DNA of 64,000 nt. It comes from Streptomyces flavotricini (GTDB lineage Bacteria; Actinomycetota; Actinomycetes; Streptomycetales; Streptomycetaceae). The position numbers were made by a program, and so were the translations under genes. The stretch covers positions 4,365,219-4,429,218 of the forward strand of contig NZ_JAINUL010000001.1 of NCBI RefSeq assembly GCF_020639365.1, written 5' to 3'. Within the stretch, counting starts at the first letter, position 1, and each line of letters begins with the position of its first letter. Below the pieces are notes generated by a model. It saw only the letters and a program-made list of their open reading frames with translations, had not been told where the DNA came from and did not search any database. Of this stretch, positions 32,807-41,398 are shown piece after piece.

Positions 32807-33955
32807 ATGACGGCGACGGGCAGTGTGTCGGTTTCCGCACGGCCGCAGGTACTCCGGGCCGGCAGGGTGCCCGCGGCCCTCGTCGCTCTCGGGGTCTTCG
32901 CCGCCGTCCGGATCGGCGGGGCGGTGGTGCTCGCCGTCGGGGCGTGGTGGGCCGGGCGGAGCCCCGTGCGGGTGCTCGGGCACTCCTGGGACTCCGTCTG
33001 GTACCTCGGCATCGCCGTGCACGGCTACGGCCGCACCCAGATGTGGGCCGGCTCCGGGCTGGTGCAGAGCGACTACGCCTTCTTCCCGCTGTACCCGCTG
33101 CTCGTCCGGATGGCCGGCGCCACCCCGTGGGCCGGACTGCTGGTGGCGTGGACCGCCGCCGCGGTGGCCGCCGCCGGGGTGTACCGGGTCGGGGAGCTGG
33201 TGCTCGGCCGGCGCGCCGGGGTGCTGCTGGTGGCGCTGTGGGCGGCGACCCCGCACTCCGTGGTGCTGACGCTCGCCTACACCGAGCCGCTGCTGGCCGC
33301 GCTGGGGGCCTGGGCCCTGTACGCCGTACTGCGCCGGCGCTGGCTGTGGGCCGCGGGCCTGGCGGTACTCGCCGGCCTGACCCGCCCGACCGGGATCGCC
33401 GTCGCCGCCGCCGTGACCGCCGTCGCGCTGCACGCGCTGCTCGTACGGAGGTCCCGCGCGCCCGAGGTGTGGGCGGCCGCGCTGCTGGCCCCGGCGGGCT
33501 GGGCCGCGTACGTCCTCGCCGTCGGGATGCGCACGGGGGACCCGGCCGGCTACTTCACCGTGCAGCGGCGCTGGGGCTCCCGCTTCGACTTCGGCTCGTA
33601 CACGACGGACAGCATCTGGCGGGTGCTGACCGGTGGGCACGTGCCGCTCGCCACCGCCGTGACCGTGGTGGTCCTGGCCGCCGCCGGGTTCCTGGCCGTG
33701 CTCCTGCTGCTGGACCGGATGCCGCCGGCGCTGCTCGTCTACACCGCCGTCCTGCTGGTGATCGCCTACGGCGGGGCCGGCTACTTCGAGTCGAAGCCGC
33801 GCTTCCTGCTGCCCGCGTTCCCGCTGCTCCTGCCGGTCGCGGCCGCAATGGCGCGAGCCCGGCCGCGCTCCGCGGTCGCTGTGACCGCGGGGCTGGCCGG
33901 GCTCTCGTACGGCTACGGGCTGTACCTGTTGCTGGTCGCCCGCGTACCGCTGTGA
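32807..33955 (+). CDS. PIG-V-like polytopic mannosyltransferase
   Basis: The 382-residue membrane protein has about nine to ten helices and the GT-C signature of the PIG-V mannosyltransferase family. An acidic first loop HSWDSVWYLGIAVHGY follows the first helix, then FFPLYPLL, a luminal-type TEPLLAALGAWALY and the conserved GLTRPTG. Such actinomycete enzymes use polyprenyl-phosphate sugars to glycosylate lipids or proteins at the outer membrane face. The acceptor is unknown. GGAAAGACGGGG precedes the ATG. It converges closely with the YbjN gene. Confidence 0.82.
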   Translation: MTATGSVSVSARPQVLRAGRVPAALVALGVFAAVRIGGAVVLAVGAWWAGRSPVRVLGHSWDSVWYLGIAVHGYGRTQMWAGSGLVQSDYAFFPLYPLLVRMAGATPWAGLLVAWTAAAVAAAGVYRVGELVLGRRAGVLLVALWAATPHSVVLTLAYTEPLLAALGAWALYAVLRRRWLWAAGLAVLAGLTRPTGIAVAAAVTAVALHALLVRRSRAPEVWAAALLAPAGWAAYVLAVGMRTGDPAGYFTVQRRWGSRFDFGSYTTDSIWRVLTGGHVPLATAVTVVVLAAAGFLAVLLLLDRMPPALLVYTAVLLVIAYGGAGYFESKPRFLLPAFPLLLPVAAAMARARPRSAVAVTAGLAGLSYGYGLYLLLVARVPL

Positions 33956-33965
33956 ACGGGGGCGA

Positions 33966-34511
33966 CTAGTTGTCGTCGCCGTCCTTGTCGTCGCCTTCGC
34001 CGTCGGTGGAGTCGATCTCCTTCTCCAGGCCGAGCTGCTCCACGAGCCACTTGTCGAACTCGATGGAGGCGCGGACCCAGCTGACCGTGGACGAGACGAA
34101 GTGCTCCAGGCTGACGCCGGTGCCGATCAGCATCTGCGCCTCGCCGATCAGGCGGACGGAGCCGTCGTCGTGCGTGTGGCTGTAGACCTTCGGCCACAGG
34201 GTGCGGCGGTTCCAGTCGTCGATCGACTCGAGGAGCGCGGGCTTGTCCTCGATCGCGTGCGGGCGGTCGTAGAAGGTCCGCACCGAGAAGACCTGCTGCT
34301 CCTCCTCGCCGCGGAACATGAAGTACGTGCGGAACTCCTCCCACGGCGCCGCGAGGTCACCCTCGTCGTCGACGACGTACTTGAGCTCCATCTGCTCCAG
34401 CAGCTGCTTGACCAGATCCTGGTCGGGGACGACGGGGCCCGCCGGTCCTGTGGCCTGCGGATCGGGCTGCTGCCCTCCGAAGTTCGGAATCGAGGCCGGG
34501 TCGATGCTCAC
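33966..34511 (-). CDS. YbjN-domain protein
   Basis: The 181-residue acidic protein matches the YbjN/type III secretion chaperone-like fold. It has LEQMELKYVVDDEGDL, the WEEFRTYFMFRGEEEQQVFSV strand pair and LLESIDDWNRRTLWPKVY, ending in an Asp/Glu-rich tail. YbjN proteins are often linked to stress tolerance; the mechanism is unknown. GTG 34511 is chosen because GAAGGG lies nine bases upstream, and upstream ATGs give a non-conserved extension. It lies downstream of clpB but on its own transcript. Confidence 0.85.
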   Translation of the reverse strand: MSIDPASIPNFGGQQPDPQATGPAGPVVPDQDLVKQLLEQMELKYVVDDEGDLAAPWEEFRTYFMFRGEEEQQVFSVRTFYDRPHAIEDKPALLESIDDWNRRTLWPKVYSHTHDDGSVRLIGEAQMLIGTGVSLEHFVSSTVSWVRASIEFDKWLVEQLGLEKEIDSTDGEGDDKDGDDN

Positions 34512-34679
34512 CGTGTTTTCCCTTCGTGCGGATGTTGTCATCCTCCCCCATGGCTCCCACCCCCTGTCCACCCCCGCACGCACGATCCGCGCAGGGCGGA
34601 CAGGAGTAAGCCGTCGATAAGGGGAACCTGTGCCGGTACGCCGTGACGCGGAGTGCCGCCCTTCGCGTACCGGCCCCGG

Positions 34680-37280
34680 CTACACGGCCTTGCCGACGAT
34701 CAGGCCCTCGCCCGCCACGTCGACGCGGACGGTGTCGCCGTCGCGGACCTCGCCCGCGAGGATCTCCTTGGCGAGACGGTCGCCGATGGCCGTCTGGATC
34801 AGACGGCGCAGCGGGCGCGCACCGTAGGCGGGATCGTTGCCCTTGTCCGCCAGCCAGGCCAGGGCCTCGGGAGTGACGTCCAGGGTCATGCGGCGCTGCG
34901 CCAGACGCCCGGCGAGGCCGGCGATCTGGAGCTCGGCGATGTGGGCCAGTTCCTCCTCGGTCAGCGCGGAGAAGACCACCAGGTCATCGAGGCGGTTGAG
35001 GAACTCCGGCTTGAAACTCGCCCGGACCACCTCCAGCACCCTGGCCTTCTTCTCCTCCGCGGTGGTCGCCGGGTCCATCAGGAACTGGCTGCCGAGGTTG
35101 GAGGTCAGGATCAGGATCGTGTTGCGGAAGTCCACGGTGCGGCCCTGGCCGTCCGTGAGACGACCGTCGTCCAGGACCTGGAGCAGGATGTCGAAGACCT
35201 CCGGATGGGCCTTCTCGACCTCGTCCAGCAGCACCACCGAATACGGACGCCGGCGCACGGCCTCGGTCAGCTGACCGCCCTCCTCGTAGCCGACGTACCC
35301 GGGCGGGGCACCGACCAGGCGGGCCACCGAGTGCTTCTCTCCGTACTCCGACATGTCGATGCGGACCATGGCCCGCTCGTCGTCGAAGAGGAAGTCCGCG
35401 AGGGCCTTGGCCAGCTCCGTCTTGCCCACACCCGTCGGACCCAGGAACAGGAACGAGCCGGTCGGCCGGTCCGGGTCCGCGATACCGGCCCGGGTGCGGC
35501 GCACGGCATCGGAGACGGCCCGCACGGCCTCGCTCTGACCGATCAGCCGCCGGCCCAGCTCGTCCTCCATGCGGAGCAGCTTCTGCGTCTCCCCCTCCAG
35601 CAGACGACCCGCCGGAATGCCGGTCCAGGCGCCCACCACGTCCGCGATGTCGTCCGGGCCGACCTCGTCCTTGACCATGGTGCCCTTCGGGCTGCCGGTC
35701 TTGGAGGCCTCTTCCTCCTCCTCGGTGGCCTCCGCCAGCTCGCGCTCCAGCTGCGGGATCTCCCCGTAGAGCAGCTTCGAGGCGGTGTCGAAGTCTCCGT
35801 CGCGCTGCGCGCGCTCGGCCTGTCCGCGCAGATCGTCGAGGCGTTCCTTGAGCTCGCCGACGCGGTTGAGGGACTGCTTCTCCTTCTCCCAGCGGGCCGT
35901 CAGACCGCGCAGGTCCTCCTCCTTGTCGGCGAGGTCCTTGCGCAGCTTGTCGAGCCGCTCCAGCGAGGCCGGATCCGACTCGTTCTTCAGTGCCAGCTCC
36001 TCCATGCGCAGGCGGTCCACCGAGCGCTGCAGCTCGTCGATCTCCAGCGGCGAGGAGTCGATCTCCATGCGGAGGCGGGACGCGGCCTCGTCGACCAGGT
36101 CGATGGCCTTGTCGGGAAGGAACCGGGACGTGATGTAACGGTCGGAAAGCGTCGCGGCGGCCACCAGCGCGCTGTCGTTGATGACCACCTTGTGGTGGGC
36201 CTCGTAGCGGCCCTTGAGCCCGCGCAGGATCGCGATGGTGTCCTCCACCGACGGCTCGGCCACCAGCACCTGCTGGAAGCGCCGCTCCAGCGCCGGATCC
36301 TTCTCGATCCGCTCGCGGTACTCGTCCAGGGTGGTCGCACCCACCATCCGCAGCTCCCCGCGGGCCAGCATCGGCTTGAGCATGTTCCCCGCGTCCATCG
36401 CCGAATCGCCGCCGGCGCCCGCGCCGACGACCGTGTGCAGCTCGTCGATGAAGGTGATGATCTGGCCGTCGCTCGACTTGATCTCCGCCAGGACCGTCTT
36501 CAGACGCTCCTCGAACTCGCCGCGGTACTTGGCGCCCGCGACCATGGCGCCCAGGTCCAGGGAGACCAGGCGCTTGTTCTTCAGGGACTCCGGGACGTCC
36601 CCCTTGACGATGCGCTGCGCGAGGCCCTCGACGACGGCCGTCTTGCCGACGCCGGGCTCACCGATCAGCACCGGATTGTTCTTCGTACGCCGCGACAGGA
36701 CCTGCACGACCCGCCGGATCTCCTGGTCACGCCCGATGACCGGATCGAGCTTGCCCTCACGCGCCGCGGCCGTGAAATCGGTGCCGAACTTCTCCAGGGC
36801 CTTGTACTGGCCCTCGGGGTCGGGGGTGGTCACCCGCCGTCCTCCTCTTGCGTTCTCGAAGGCCTCCAGCAGCTTCTTCGCCGTCGCGCCCTGGTCGGAA
36901 AGGACCTCACCGGCAGCGCCGCCCTTGGCGGCGATCGCGATGAGGAGGTGTTCGGTGGAGAGGTACTCGTCGCCGAGCTTCCCGGCCTGCTGGTCGGCCT
37001 CGGCGAGTACGGCGAGCAGCTCGCGGGTGGGCTGCGGGGGCGCGACCGTGGAGCCCGTGACGCTGGGCAGGGCGGCGAGCAGCCGCTCGGCGCCGCCGCG
37101 GACCGCCGCCTGGTCGGCCTCGGCGGCCGCGAGGAGGTCGGTGATGTTCTCGTTGTCCTCGCCGGCCAGCAGGGCCAGCAGCAGGTGCGCCGGGGTGAGG
37201 TCCGCGTGGCCGTCCTTCACGGCACGGCTGGTGGCGGCGTTCAGGGCGTCCCGGCTCTTGTTGGTCAGCTCGGCATCCAC
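34680..37280 (-). CDS. clpB: ATP-dependent disaggregase chaperone ClpB
   Basis: This 866-residue AAA+ protein works with DnaK to dissolve protein aggregates. It has an N-terminal repeat domain (TPAHLLLALL), first ATPase with GEPGVGKTA, the coiled-coil middle domain (about residues 400-530) that distinguishes ClpB from ClpA/ClpC, and second ATPase with GPTGVGKTE and LLDEVEKAHP. Length is normal. An HspR operator (HAIR) lies about 85 bp upstream overlapping the promoter, so it should be heat-induced with the dnaK operon encoded 6 kb away. Confidence 0.98.
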   Translation of the reverse strand: MDAELTNKSRDALNAATSRAVKDGHADLTPAHLLLALLAGEDNENITDLLAAAEADQAAVRGGAERLLAALPSVTGSTVAPPQPTRELLAVLAEADQQAGKLGDEYLSTEHLLIAIAAKGGAAGEVLSDQGATAKKLLEAFENARGGRRVTTPDPEGQYKALEKFGTDFTAAAREGKLDPVIGRDQEIRRVVQVLSRRTKNNPVLIGEPGVGKTAVVEGLAQRIVKGDVPESLKNKRLVSLDLGAMVAGAKYRGEFEERLKTVLAEIKSSDGQIITFIDELHTVVGAGAGGDSAMDAGNMLKPMLARGELRMVGATTLDEYRERIEKDPALERRFQQVLVAEPSVEDTIAILRGLKGRYEAHHKVVINDSALVAAATLSDRYITSRFLPDKAIDLVDEAASRLRMEIDSSPLEIDELQRSVDRLRMEELALKNESDPASLERLDKLRKDLADKEEDLRGLTARWEKEKQSLNRVGELKERLDDLRGQAERAQRDGDFDTASKLLYGEIPQLERELAEATEEEEEASKTGSPKGTMVKDEVGPDDIADVVGAWTGIPAGRLLEGETQKLLRMEDELGRRLIGQSEAVRAVSDAVRRTRAGIADPDRPTGSFLFLGPTGVGKTELAKALADFLFDDERAMVRIDMSEYGEKHSVARLVGAPPGYVGYEEGGQLTEAVRRRPYSVVLLDEVEKAHPEVFDILLQVLDDGRLTDGQGRTVDFRNTILILTSNLGSQFLMDPATTAEEKKARVLEVVRASFKPEFLNRLDDLVVFSALTEEELAHIAELQIAGLAGRLAQRRMTLDVTPEALAWLADKGNDPAYGARPLRRLIQTAIGDRLAKEILAGEVRDGDTVRVDVAGEGLIVGKAV

Positions 37281-37362
37281 GTGCGACTTCTCCTCTCAGA
37301 CAGGTCAGACAGGTCAGACACAGGCTTGGGTCCCGCTCTTTGAGTATGTCAGCGTGCGCAAA

Positions 37363-37383
37363 GTTGAGTCTATTCCACTCAAG
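37363..37383. promoter_or_regulatory. HspR-binding HAIR element of clpB
   Basis: GTTGAGT-N7-ACTCAAG differs by one base from the HAIR consensus CTTGAGT-N7-ACTCAAG. It overlaps the -35 region of the clpB promoter, whose likely -10 on the minus strand is CATACT (37343-37348). Confidence 0.92.
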
Positions 37384-37415
37384 GGCGGATTTCGGCCCTC
37401 ACGTACCCTCGGGCC

Positions 37416-37829
37416 ATGGCTCTTGACGTACTCAACCCGACGCCCGAGTACCTCGCCTTCTGGCGGGAGCGGCACGTCTGCACGCTGACCACCCCGCGCC
37501 CCGACGGGACCCCCCACGTGGTGCCGGTGGGCGTCACGTACGACCCGGAGGCCGGCCTGGCCCGGGTGATCAGCAACAAGAACAGCAAGAAGATCCGCAA
37601 CGTGCTGGCGGCGCAGGCCGCGCAGGCGGGCCCCGCGCGGGTCGCCGTGTGCCAGATGGCGGGGCGCCGCTGGGCGACGCTGGAGGGGCACGCGGTGATC
37701 CGCACGGACGAGGCCTCGGTCGCCGAGGCGGTGGCGCGCTACGCGGAGCGGTACGGGCGGACGCCGTCGCCCAATCCGGACCGGGTCGTCCTGGAGATCA
37801 CCCTCGACCGGGCGATGGGCCGGGCCTGA
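37416..37829 (+). CDS. PPOX-class F420-dependent oxidoreductase
   Basis: The 137-residue split-barrel flavin/deazaflavin protein has the actinobacterial F420-binding PPOX pattern. It has LAFWRERHVCTLTTPRPDGTPH, then VISNKNSKKIRNVL and a C-terminal RYGRTPSPNPDRVVLEI. Members reduce varied substrates with F420H2 or bind flavin/heme cofactors; the substrate is unknown. A -10 box TACCCT (37404-37409) lies six bases before the ATG, so it is probably leaderless. It is divergent from clpB but lies outside the HAIR-controlled transcript. A strong terminator follows. Confidence 0.88.
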   Translation: MALDVLNPTPEYLAFWRERHVCTLTTPRPDGTPHVVPVGVTYDPEAGLARVISNKNSKKIRNVLAAQAAQAGPARVAVCQMAGRRWATLEGHAVIRTDEASVAEAVARYAERYGRTPSPNPDRVVLEITLDRAMGRA

Positions 37830-37884
37830 AGGAGAAACAGTTCGGTTTTCACCTTGTCCGGTTCAAGCACTGGACGCGGACATC

Positions 37885-37926
37885 ACAACGGCGCCATCGT
37901 GGTCAGGTCCACGATGGCGCCGTTGT
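37885..37926. terminator. Terminator of the F420-oxidoreductase gene
   Basis: A perfect 18-bp stem (ACAACGGCGCCATCGTGG and its complement) with loop TCAGGT lies between convergent genes and can work for both. Confidence 0.92.
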
Positions 37927-37971
37927 GTGGGGGAAGCACCTGGAGCGATCTGCGACGACGGGGGAATCGCT

Positions 37972-38286
37972 TCAGGCACTGCGGGGGGTGGCGGTGGTGA
38001 TATCGGGTTCGAAAAGCTGGTGGTCGCGCTGATCAAGGTTGACGAAGACCATTCCGTAGCGCACCTCGCAACGGACGGGCTGCGGCGCGCCGCGGGGGCG
38101 GCGCAGGCACCGGTAGGCCCGGACGTCCTCGTCCTCCTCGCGCGTGATGACGATGGGCTGTCCGAACAGGGTGACCATCAGCGAGTCGCCGGGGTGGGGG
38201 ATGGCGGTGGCGAGGTCGATGAACTGCCAGCCGGAGCGGTAGGCAGAGGCCATTTCGCGACGGAAACCGCGGTCGTCGGGGGTCAT
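37972..38286 (-). CDS. Rieske-like protein lacking the iron-sulfur ligands
   Basis: The 104-residue soluble protein resembles the N-terminal Rieske part of ring-hydroxylating oxygenases, with FIDLATAIPHPGD, FGQPIVITREEDEDVRAY and RYGMVFVNLD. The region that should carry the two Cys-His pairs is shortened to CLRRPRGAPQPVRCE, with no ligand histidines. It therefore cannot bind a normal [2Fe-2S] cluster. The ATG overlaps the stop of the small secreted peptide gene (ATGA), so both are made together. It may be a partner or modifier of that peptide; the function is not known. Confidence 0.6.
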   Translation of the reverse strand: MTPDDRGFRREMASAYRSGWQFIDLATAIPHPGDSLMVTLFGQPIVITREEDEDVRAYRCLRRPRGAPQPVRCEVRYGMVFVNLDQRDHQLFEPDITTATPRSA

Positions 38287-38510
38287 GCCGCGCTCTCCAC
38301 GCCAACGACGCCCGCTTCGGCGTCTGCGGGGGCCGAGCGCCATCCGCTGTCCATCGGTGCCGCGCGCCATCCGCTGTCCTCCAGCGGCGCCGCCTGGAGG
38401 TCTGCGGCACCCCCTTCAGCTCCCCCCAGGGTGACCCCGGCAAGTCCCAGACCGGCCACAGCCGAGAAGATGACGGTGGCAAGCGCCGAGCGAAGCATTC
38501 TCTTGTTCAT
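38283..38510 (-). CDS. Small secreted peptide with DSGWR repeats
   Basis: The 75-residue precursor has a clear signal peptide (MNKRMLRSALATVIFSAV, then a Gly/Ala-rich region). The mature part is short and carries two copies of D-S-G-W-R-x-A-P (LEDSGWRAAPMDSGWRSAP) and an acidic/Val end. It is translationally coupled to the Rieske-like gene and faces a LuxR-type regulator gene transcribed divergently 130 bp away. The repeats look like a processed or modified peptide signal, but this is inference; I do not recognise a named family. Confidence 0.65.
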   Translation of the reverse strand: MNKRMLRSALATVIFSAVAGLGLAGVTLGGAEGGAADLQAAPLEDSGWRAAPMDSGWRSAPADAEAGVVGVESAA

Positions 38511-38639
38511 GGTCGGCTTCGTCCTCACTTGATGAAATCCTCTCCCCCGCCTGTCAGACGATGGCTCATTCAGGCACGTCGCTGCCACAGGGACGATGCA
38601 TCATGTTCTTGCATGTTCAGGACCCTGGGGGGTGGAGAT

Positions 38640-39626
38640 TTGACCACAAACAGAACAAAAGCGACACATCCCCACTCGGTCACCGAGCTGTGCAGCGAGG
38701 GGGCACGGCTCTACACGAGTGCGCTGCGGACCGGACGTATCGCACGTGGGGATGTCAAAACGGCACCCTGTCTGCTCGATCTGGCGTTGTTGCAGCCAGA
38801 TCCTGATGACGTAAATTCCCTCCGTCCGGTTCCACCGGCGGTGGCACTCGCACAGCGGCTGCATCCGATCGAACGCGAGATCCGCGACAGGCGCCGCGAC
38901 TCACTCGAACTGTCCGAGGCTTTCGAGCCGTTTCTCGCCATCAGCGCGCAGAGTCCGGCGAGCACCCACGCCATCACCGTCCTCGAGGGCTTCGACCCCA
39001 TCAACGCCGCCCTCAACCTCGCCACGGCCGAGTGCCACACCGAGATGCTCACCATCCAGCCCGGGGGCGCCCGCCCCAGTCTGGAGCTCACCGAGGCCCT
39101 GGAACGCGACCAGCCGCTGACCGACCGCGGTGTCCGGATCCGGACCCTCTACCAGCACACCGTCCGGCACAGCCGCGGCACGCTCGCGTACGTCGACCTC
39201 CTCAAGGCCGGCAAGGTCGAGGTGCGCACGCTGGAGGAGCTCTTCGAGCGCCTCATCATCTTCGACCGGACCGTCGCCTTCATCCCCGCCAGCGACGACC
39301 GCCAGGTCGCCCTGGAGCTGCGCCACCCGGGGCTGGTGGACTACCTCATCAAGGTCTTCGAGCAGCTGTGGCACCGCGCCGTGCCGCTCCAGGAGGAAGT
39401 CACCTACCAGCACACCCGCGGGGGCATCTCGGGCGTGCAGCGCACCATCGCGCAGCTGCTCATCGAGGGGCACGTGGACGAGGCCATCGCCCGCCGTCTG
39501 GGCATGAACGTACGGACCTGCCGCGCGCACATCGCGAAGCTCGCCAGCACCCTCGGCAGCGGCAGCCGGGCCCAGCTCGGCTTCCTCATCGCGCGCTCGG
39601 GGATCCTGGAGGACGAGGGCGACTGA
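38640..39626 (+). CDS. LuxR-type (TrmB-like sensor) transcriptional regulator
   Basis: The 328-residue protein has a C-terminal LuxR-like helix-turn-helix (about residues 265-325, LLIEGHVDEAIARRLGMNVRTCRAHIAKL). The N-terminal two thirds include RGVRIRTLYQHTVRHSRGTL and ERLIIFDRTVAFIPA, resembling the phospholipase-D-like sensor of TrmB-type regulators. There is no receiver domain, so it is an orphan regulator. TTG 38640 is chosen because homologues start at T-T-N and G-rich bases precede it; ATG 38613 is possible. It diverges from the DSGWR-peptide operon and probably controls or senses it. Confidence 0.75.
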   Translation: MTTNRTKATHPHSVTELCSEGARLYTSALRTGRIARGDVKTAPCLLDLALLQPDPDDVNSLRPVPPAVALAQRLHPIEREIRDRRRDSLELSEAFEPFLAISAQSPASTHAITVLEGFDPINAALNLATAECHTEMLTIQPGGARPSLELTEALERDQPLTDRGVRIRTLYQHTVRHSRGTLAYVDLLKAGKVEVRTLEELFERLIIFDRTVAFIPASDDRQVALELRHPGLVDYLIKVFEQLWHRAVPLQEEVTYQHTRGGISGVQRTIAQLLIEGHVDEAIARRLGMNVRTCRAHIAKLASTLGSGSRAQLGFLIARSGILEDEGD

Positions 39627-39634
39627 AACAAGCC

Positions 39635-39662
39635 GGCCCCGCCCGGAATCCCGGACGGGGCC
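39635..39662. terminator. Hairpin between convergent LuxR-type gene and hspR
   Basis: GGCCCCGCCCGG and CCGGACGGGGCC pair with one mismatch nine bases after the regulator stop. Confidence 0.75.
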
Positions 39663-39717
39663 TGTGCGTGCGTGCCGTGCGCGTGCCGCGTGCGTGCCGC
39701 CTTCGCGTGAGGACGGC

Positions 39718-40170
39718 TCAGTCGCCCTGACGCTTCGGCGCGGGGCGCCAGACGACCAGGGCGTTGCCCGCCACCGGCGGCTGGTATTTGACCAGATCCC
39801 GCCGGTACGAGGCGTGCACCTGGGCCTCGCGCTGCTGCAGCACGGCGGCCGCGCCGTCCACCGCCGCCGAGAGCTCGGCCACGCGCTGCTGGAGCGCCGC
39901 GACCTGGTTCTCCAGTTCGATGATCCGCTTGATCCCCGCCAGGTTGATGCCCTCGTCCTGGGACAGCGCCTGCACCGTGCGGAGCAGCTCGATGTCGCGG
40001 GCGGAGTAGCGCCGGCCGCGGCCGGCCGTCCGGTCCGGGGAGACCAGGCCGAGGCGGTCGTACTGACGCAGGGTCTGCGGATGCAGGCCCGAGAGCTGGG
40101 CGGCCACCGAGATCACGTATACCGGTGTGTCGTCCGTGAGCTGGTAGTGGCTCCTGCGGCGGCCGTCCAT
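39718..40170 (-). CDS. hspR: Heat-shock repressor HspR
   Basis: The 150-residue MerR-family repressor binds HAIR inverted repeats and, with DnaK as co-repressor, silences the dnaK operon and clpB at normal temperature. It has the MerR recognition region VYVISVAAQLSGLHPQTLRQYDR, the wing with GRGRRYSARDIELL and a C-terminal coiled coil. It is the last gene of dnaK-grpE-dnaJ-hspR, one base after dnaJ, the standard Streptomyces order. HAIR sites are visible at 37363, 43928 and 43980. Confidence 0.97.
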   Translation of the reverse strand: MDGRRRSHYQLTDDTPVYVISVAAQLSGLHPQTLRQYDRLGLVSPDRTAGRGRRYSARDIELLRTVQALSQDEGINLAGIKRIIELENQVAALQQRVAELSAAVDGAAAVLQQREAQVHASYRRDLVKYQPPVAGNALVVWRPAPKRQGD

Positions 40171-40171
40171 G

Positions 40172-41359
40172 TCATGCTCCCTTCGCGGACTCGAACAGCA
40201 CGGCGCGCGGGTCCTCCGACTCCGTCGCGTCGCGGTACATCTCCAGCGCCTCGCGGGCCTTGTCCGACAGCGAGGCCGGAACGGCGACCTCGACCGTCAC
40301 CAGCAGGTCTCCGCGGGTGCCGTCCTTGCGGACCGCTCCCTTGCCGCGGGCCCGCATCGTACGGCCGCTGGGGGTGCCCGGCGGCAGCTTCAGCGTCACC
40401 GCAGGGCCGTTCAGGGTCGGGACCTTGATGTCGGCGCCCAGGGCGGCCTCGGCGATGGTCACCGGGACGGTGACCGTCAGGTTGTCGTCCTTGCGCCCGA
40501 ACACCGGGTGGCCGTCGACGTGGACGACGACGTACAAGTCGCCGGCGGGGCCTCCGCGTTCACCCGGGGCGCCCTTGCCGCGCAGCCGGATCCGCTGGCT
40601 GTCGGAGACGCCCGCGGGGATCCGGACCTGCATGGTGCGGGAGGACTTGGCCCGCCCGCTGCCCTTGCAGACGTCGCAGGGGGTCTCGGCGATGAGACCG
40701 CGGCCCTTGCAGTCCGCGCAGGGGTCGGTCAGCGAGAACCCGCCGCCGCTGCCCCGCGAGACCTGGCCGGTGCCGACGCAGGTCGGGCACACGCGCGGCG
40801 TGCCGTTCTTGTCGCCGGTGCCCGAACAGGCCTTGCAGGGCGCCTGGGAGGACATCCGGAGCGGGACCGTGGCCCCGTCCACCGCCTCCGTGAAGGAGAG
40901 GGTGACCTCCGATTCGATGTCCTGGCCGCGGCGCGGCTGGACCCGGGTACCGGGACCCGCACCGCCGCGGTTGAACAGTCCGCCGAAGACGTCGCCCAGA
41001 CCGCCGCCACCGCCGAAGCCGCCCGCGCCGGGGCCACCCTGCTGGGTGCCGCCGAACAGGTCGCCCAGGTCGAAGTTGAACGAGCCGCCGCCCCCGCCGG
41101 GACCGGGGCGGAAGCCGCCGTTCCCGAACAGGGCGCGGGCCTCGTCGTACTCCTTGCGCTTCTTGGCGTCGCCGAGGATGTCGTTGGCCTCGGAGATCTC
41201 CTTGAAGCGCTCCTCGGCCGAGGCGTCGCCCTTGTTGGCGTCCGGGTGGAACTCGCGCGCGAGCTTCCGGTACGCCTTCTTGATCTCGGCCTCGGTGGCG
41301 TCCTTCGGGACACCGAGGACCTTGTAGTAGTCCTTCTCGACGAAGTCCTTCGTGCTCAT
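40172..41359 (-). CDS. dnaJ: DnaK co-chaperone DnaJ
   Basis: The 395-residue type I J-protein stimulates DnaK ATPase and hands over substrates. It has the J domain with the essential HPD (EFHPDAN), then a Gly/Phe-rich region (GGGGGSFNFDLGDLFGG). Four CxxCxGxG zinc-binding repeats follow (CKACSGTG, CPTCVGTG, CADCKGRG, CDVCKGSG), then the C-terminal substrate domain. It is the third gene of the HspR-controlled operon; 39 bp separate it from grpE. Streptomyces usually has a second DnaJ elsewhere. Confidence 0.98.
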   Translation of the reverse strand: MSTKDFVEKDYYKVLGVPKDATEAEIKKAYRKLAREFHPDANKGDASAEERFKEISEANDILGDAKKRKEYDEARALFGNGGFRPGPGGGGGSFNFDLGDLFGGTQQGGPGAGGFGGGGGLGDVFGGLFNRGGAGPGTRVQPRRGQDIESEVTLSFTEAVDGATVPLRMSSQAPCKACSGTGDKNGTPRVCPTCVGTGQVSRGSGGGFSLTDPCADCKGRGLIAETPCDVCKGSGRAKSSRTMQVRIPAGVSDSQRIRLRGKGAPGERGGPAGDLYVVVHVDGHPVFGRKDDNLTVTVPVTIAEAALGADIKVPTLNGPAVTLKLPPGTPSGRTMRARGKGAVRKDGTRGDLLVTVEVAVPASLSDKAREALEMYRDATESEDPRAVLFESAKGA

Positions 41360-41398
41360 CCCCGGTGTCCCTCCTCTCGTACCGCTACTGGTTCAACG

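Noticed and set aside
34653..37343. Long + strand frame opposite clpB
   Set aside because: It mirrors the full clpB gene, whose motifs are unmistakable. It has no recognisable domain.
38561..38806. Second frame at the start of the LuxR-type gene
   Set aside because: It is short, without a ribosome site, and overlaps the conserved regulator frame.
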